Below, piece by piece: positions 5,678 through 6,004 of a stretch of 6,004 nucleotides of DNA. A model generated the notes under the pieces. That model made no database searches. It was not told the DNA's origin and saw only the letters and a list, made by a program, of their open reading frames with translations. A program made the translations under genes and the position numbers. Positions within the stretch are counted from its first letter, which is position 1; each line of letters begins with the position of its first letter. The stretch is taken from positions 1 to 6,004 of the forward strand of contig CAMMNR010000112.1 in NCBI GenBank assembly GCA_946498265.1. The letters run 5' to 3'. The DNA comes from an uncultured Clostridium sp. (GTDB taxonomy: Bacteria > Bacillota > Clostridia > TANB77 > CAG-508).

Positions 5678-5712
5678 CATATATACTATGTCTACATTCC
5701 TTTATTTTTAGT
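5659..5712. terminator. Palindrome, possible bidirectional intrinsic terminator
   Basis: AAAGGAATGT (5665-5674) pairs with ACATTCCTTT (5694-5703) over 10 bp. After a 2x2 internal mismatch ACATA (5677-5681) pairs with TATGT (5687-5691) around a 5-nt loop. Outside, ACTAAA at the left matches TTTAGT at the right with a small bulge. On the minus strand the stem ends in a run of six T, and on the plus strand in TTTATTTTTAG, so it could stop transcription in either direction. It lies between the SEC-C remnant and the nuclease gene. A small palindromic mobile element is an alternative. Confidence 0.55.
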
Positions 5713-5801
5713 GTTTTTCGTTCGCATATTTATATTTTTGTTGACAAACCGAACTTATTTTGCCAATTTTCAGTTCTTTAAAATCTTGTGTAAGTTGCTA
5801 T

Positions 5802-5924
5802 TTATGCGTTCTTCCCACAACAGTTCTTGTACTTCTTTCCCGAACCACATGTAGTAGAAAATTTAGTATTATTAGTATATACAATATTATCTATATTATT
5901 GATATTTCTTAATTTAAAGAATCT
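5802..5924 (-). pseudogene. Remnant encoding a SEC-C zinc-binding tail
   Basis: A 40-codon frame, closed upstream by two consecutive TAA codons (5925-5930) and lacking any start codon, ends in STTCGSGKKYKNCCGKNA before TAA at 5802-5804. CGSGKKYKNCC is the SEC-C motif found at the C-terminus of SecA and of many small or fused proteins, where it binds zinc through three cysteines and a further Cys or His. The usual first cysteine of CPCGSGKKY is replaced here by Thr (TTCGSG), so a full zinc site is not present. The preceding 20 codons are low-complexity and Asn/Ile-rich, like noncoding AT-rich DNA read in frame. It is probably the broken 3' end of a lost gene; which parent protein it came from cannot be told. 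Confidence 0.6.
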
Positions 5925-6004
5925 TTATTAAAAGGTATATATGGTATTTATTGTATTATTCTAATTATCTTTTTTTATATTGTGGCAACAAATTGGCAAC
6001 AATG
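5925..6004. other. AT-rich right edge without a supportable gene
   Basis: No frame on either strand gives a recognisable product here. Minus-strand frames entering from the right edge all stop within 9 to 13 codons, so the 3' end of a gene lying to the right is possible but cannot be supported. The only structured element is the tandem repeat at 5983-6002. Confidence 0.5.
5983..6002. repeat. Two tandem copies of TGGCAACAA, period 11
   Basis: TGGCAACAA occurs at 5983-5991 and again at 5994-6002, separated by AT. Iterated short repeats of this kind can be protein-binding sites, for example for a recombinase or repressor, but two copies at a window edge are weak evidence. Confidence 0.4.

Overview
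The window is strongly AT-rich and every gene I can support lies on the minus strand, so transcription runs right to left. Base composition, Shine-Dalgarno sequences of the AGGAG type, TGA used as a stop and protein sequences of clostridial character suggest a low-GC Firmicute, probably an uncultured gut Clostridia-type lineage. That placement is an inference from style, not from a marker gene.

Left half (1-3742): the carAB operon for carbamoyl phosphate, the shared precursor of pyrimidines and arginine. carA (2415-3503) is complete. carB starts at 2261 and runs off the left edge after about 753 codons, with no frame break. Between them, and including the last eight codons of carA, lies a 125-bp interrupted inverted repeat. 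Upstream of carA the order is a good extended -10 promoter (3713-3742), an unlisted 27-codon hydrophobic ORF (3595-3678), an intrinsic terminator beginning two bases after its stop (3566-3593), then a second 16-codon ORF (3490-3540) that owns the only good ribosome binding site and overlaps the carA start. I see no other promoter between the terminator and carA. The arrangement therefore looks like a leader-peptide/attenuator control region, reminiscent in layout of the enterobacterial pyrBI leader. This is the most interesting part of the window.

Middle (3781-4660): a decayed ABC-2 type transporter locus. The permease gene (3781-4454) has lost its reading frame at codons 7-8, at a run that is exactly the -1 slippery heptamer A AAA AAG. 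Its partner ATPase survives only as a 67-codon C-terminal remnant (4457-4660) lacking all nucleotide-binding motifs.

Right (4681-6004): accessory DNA. A DUF1016/YhcG-type PDDEXK nuclease gene (4681-5610) has an intact catalytic core but an abnormal N-terminus. It sits directly against the truncated ATPase remnant, so its arrival probably removed the rest of that gene. Upstream are a palindrome that may be a terminator and overlaps a possible promoter, a start-less fragment encoding a SEC-C zinc-binding tail (5802-5924), and a short tandem repeat at the edge. No tRNA, rRNA, CRISPR array or complete insertion sequence was recognised.
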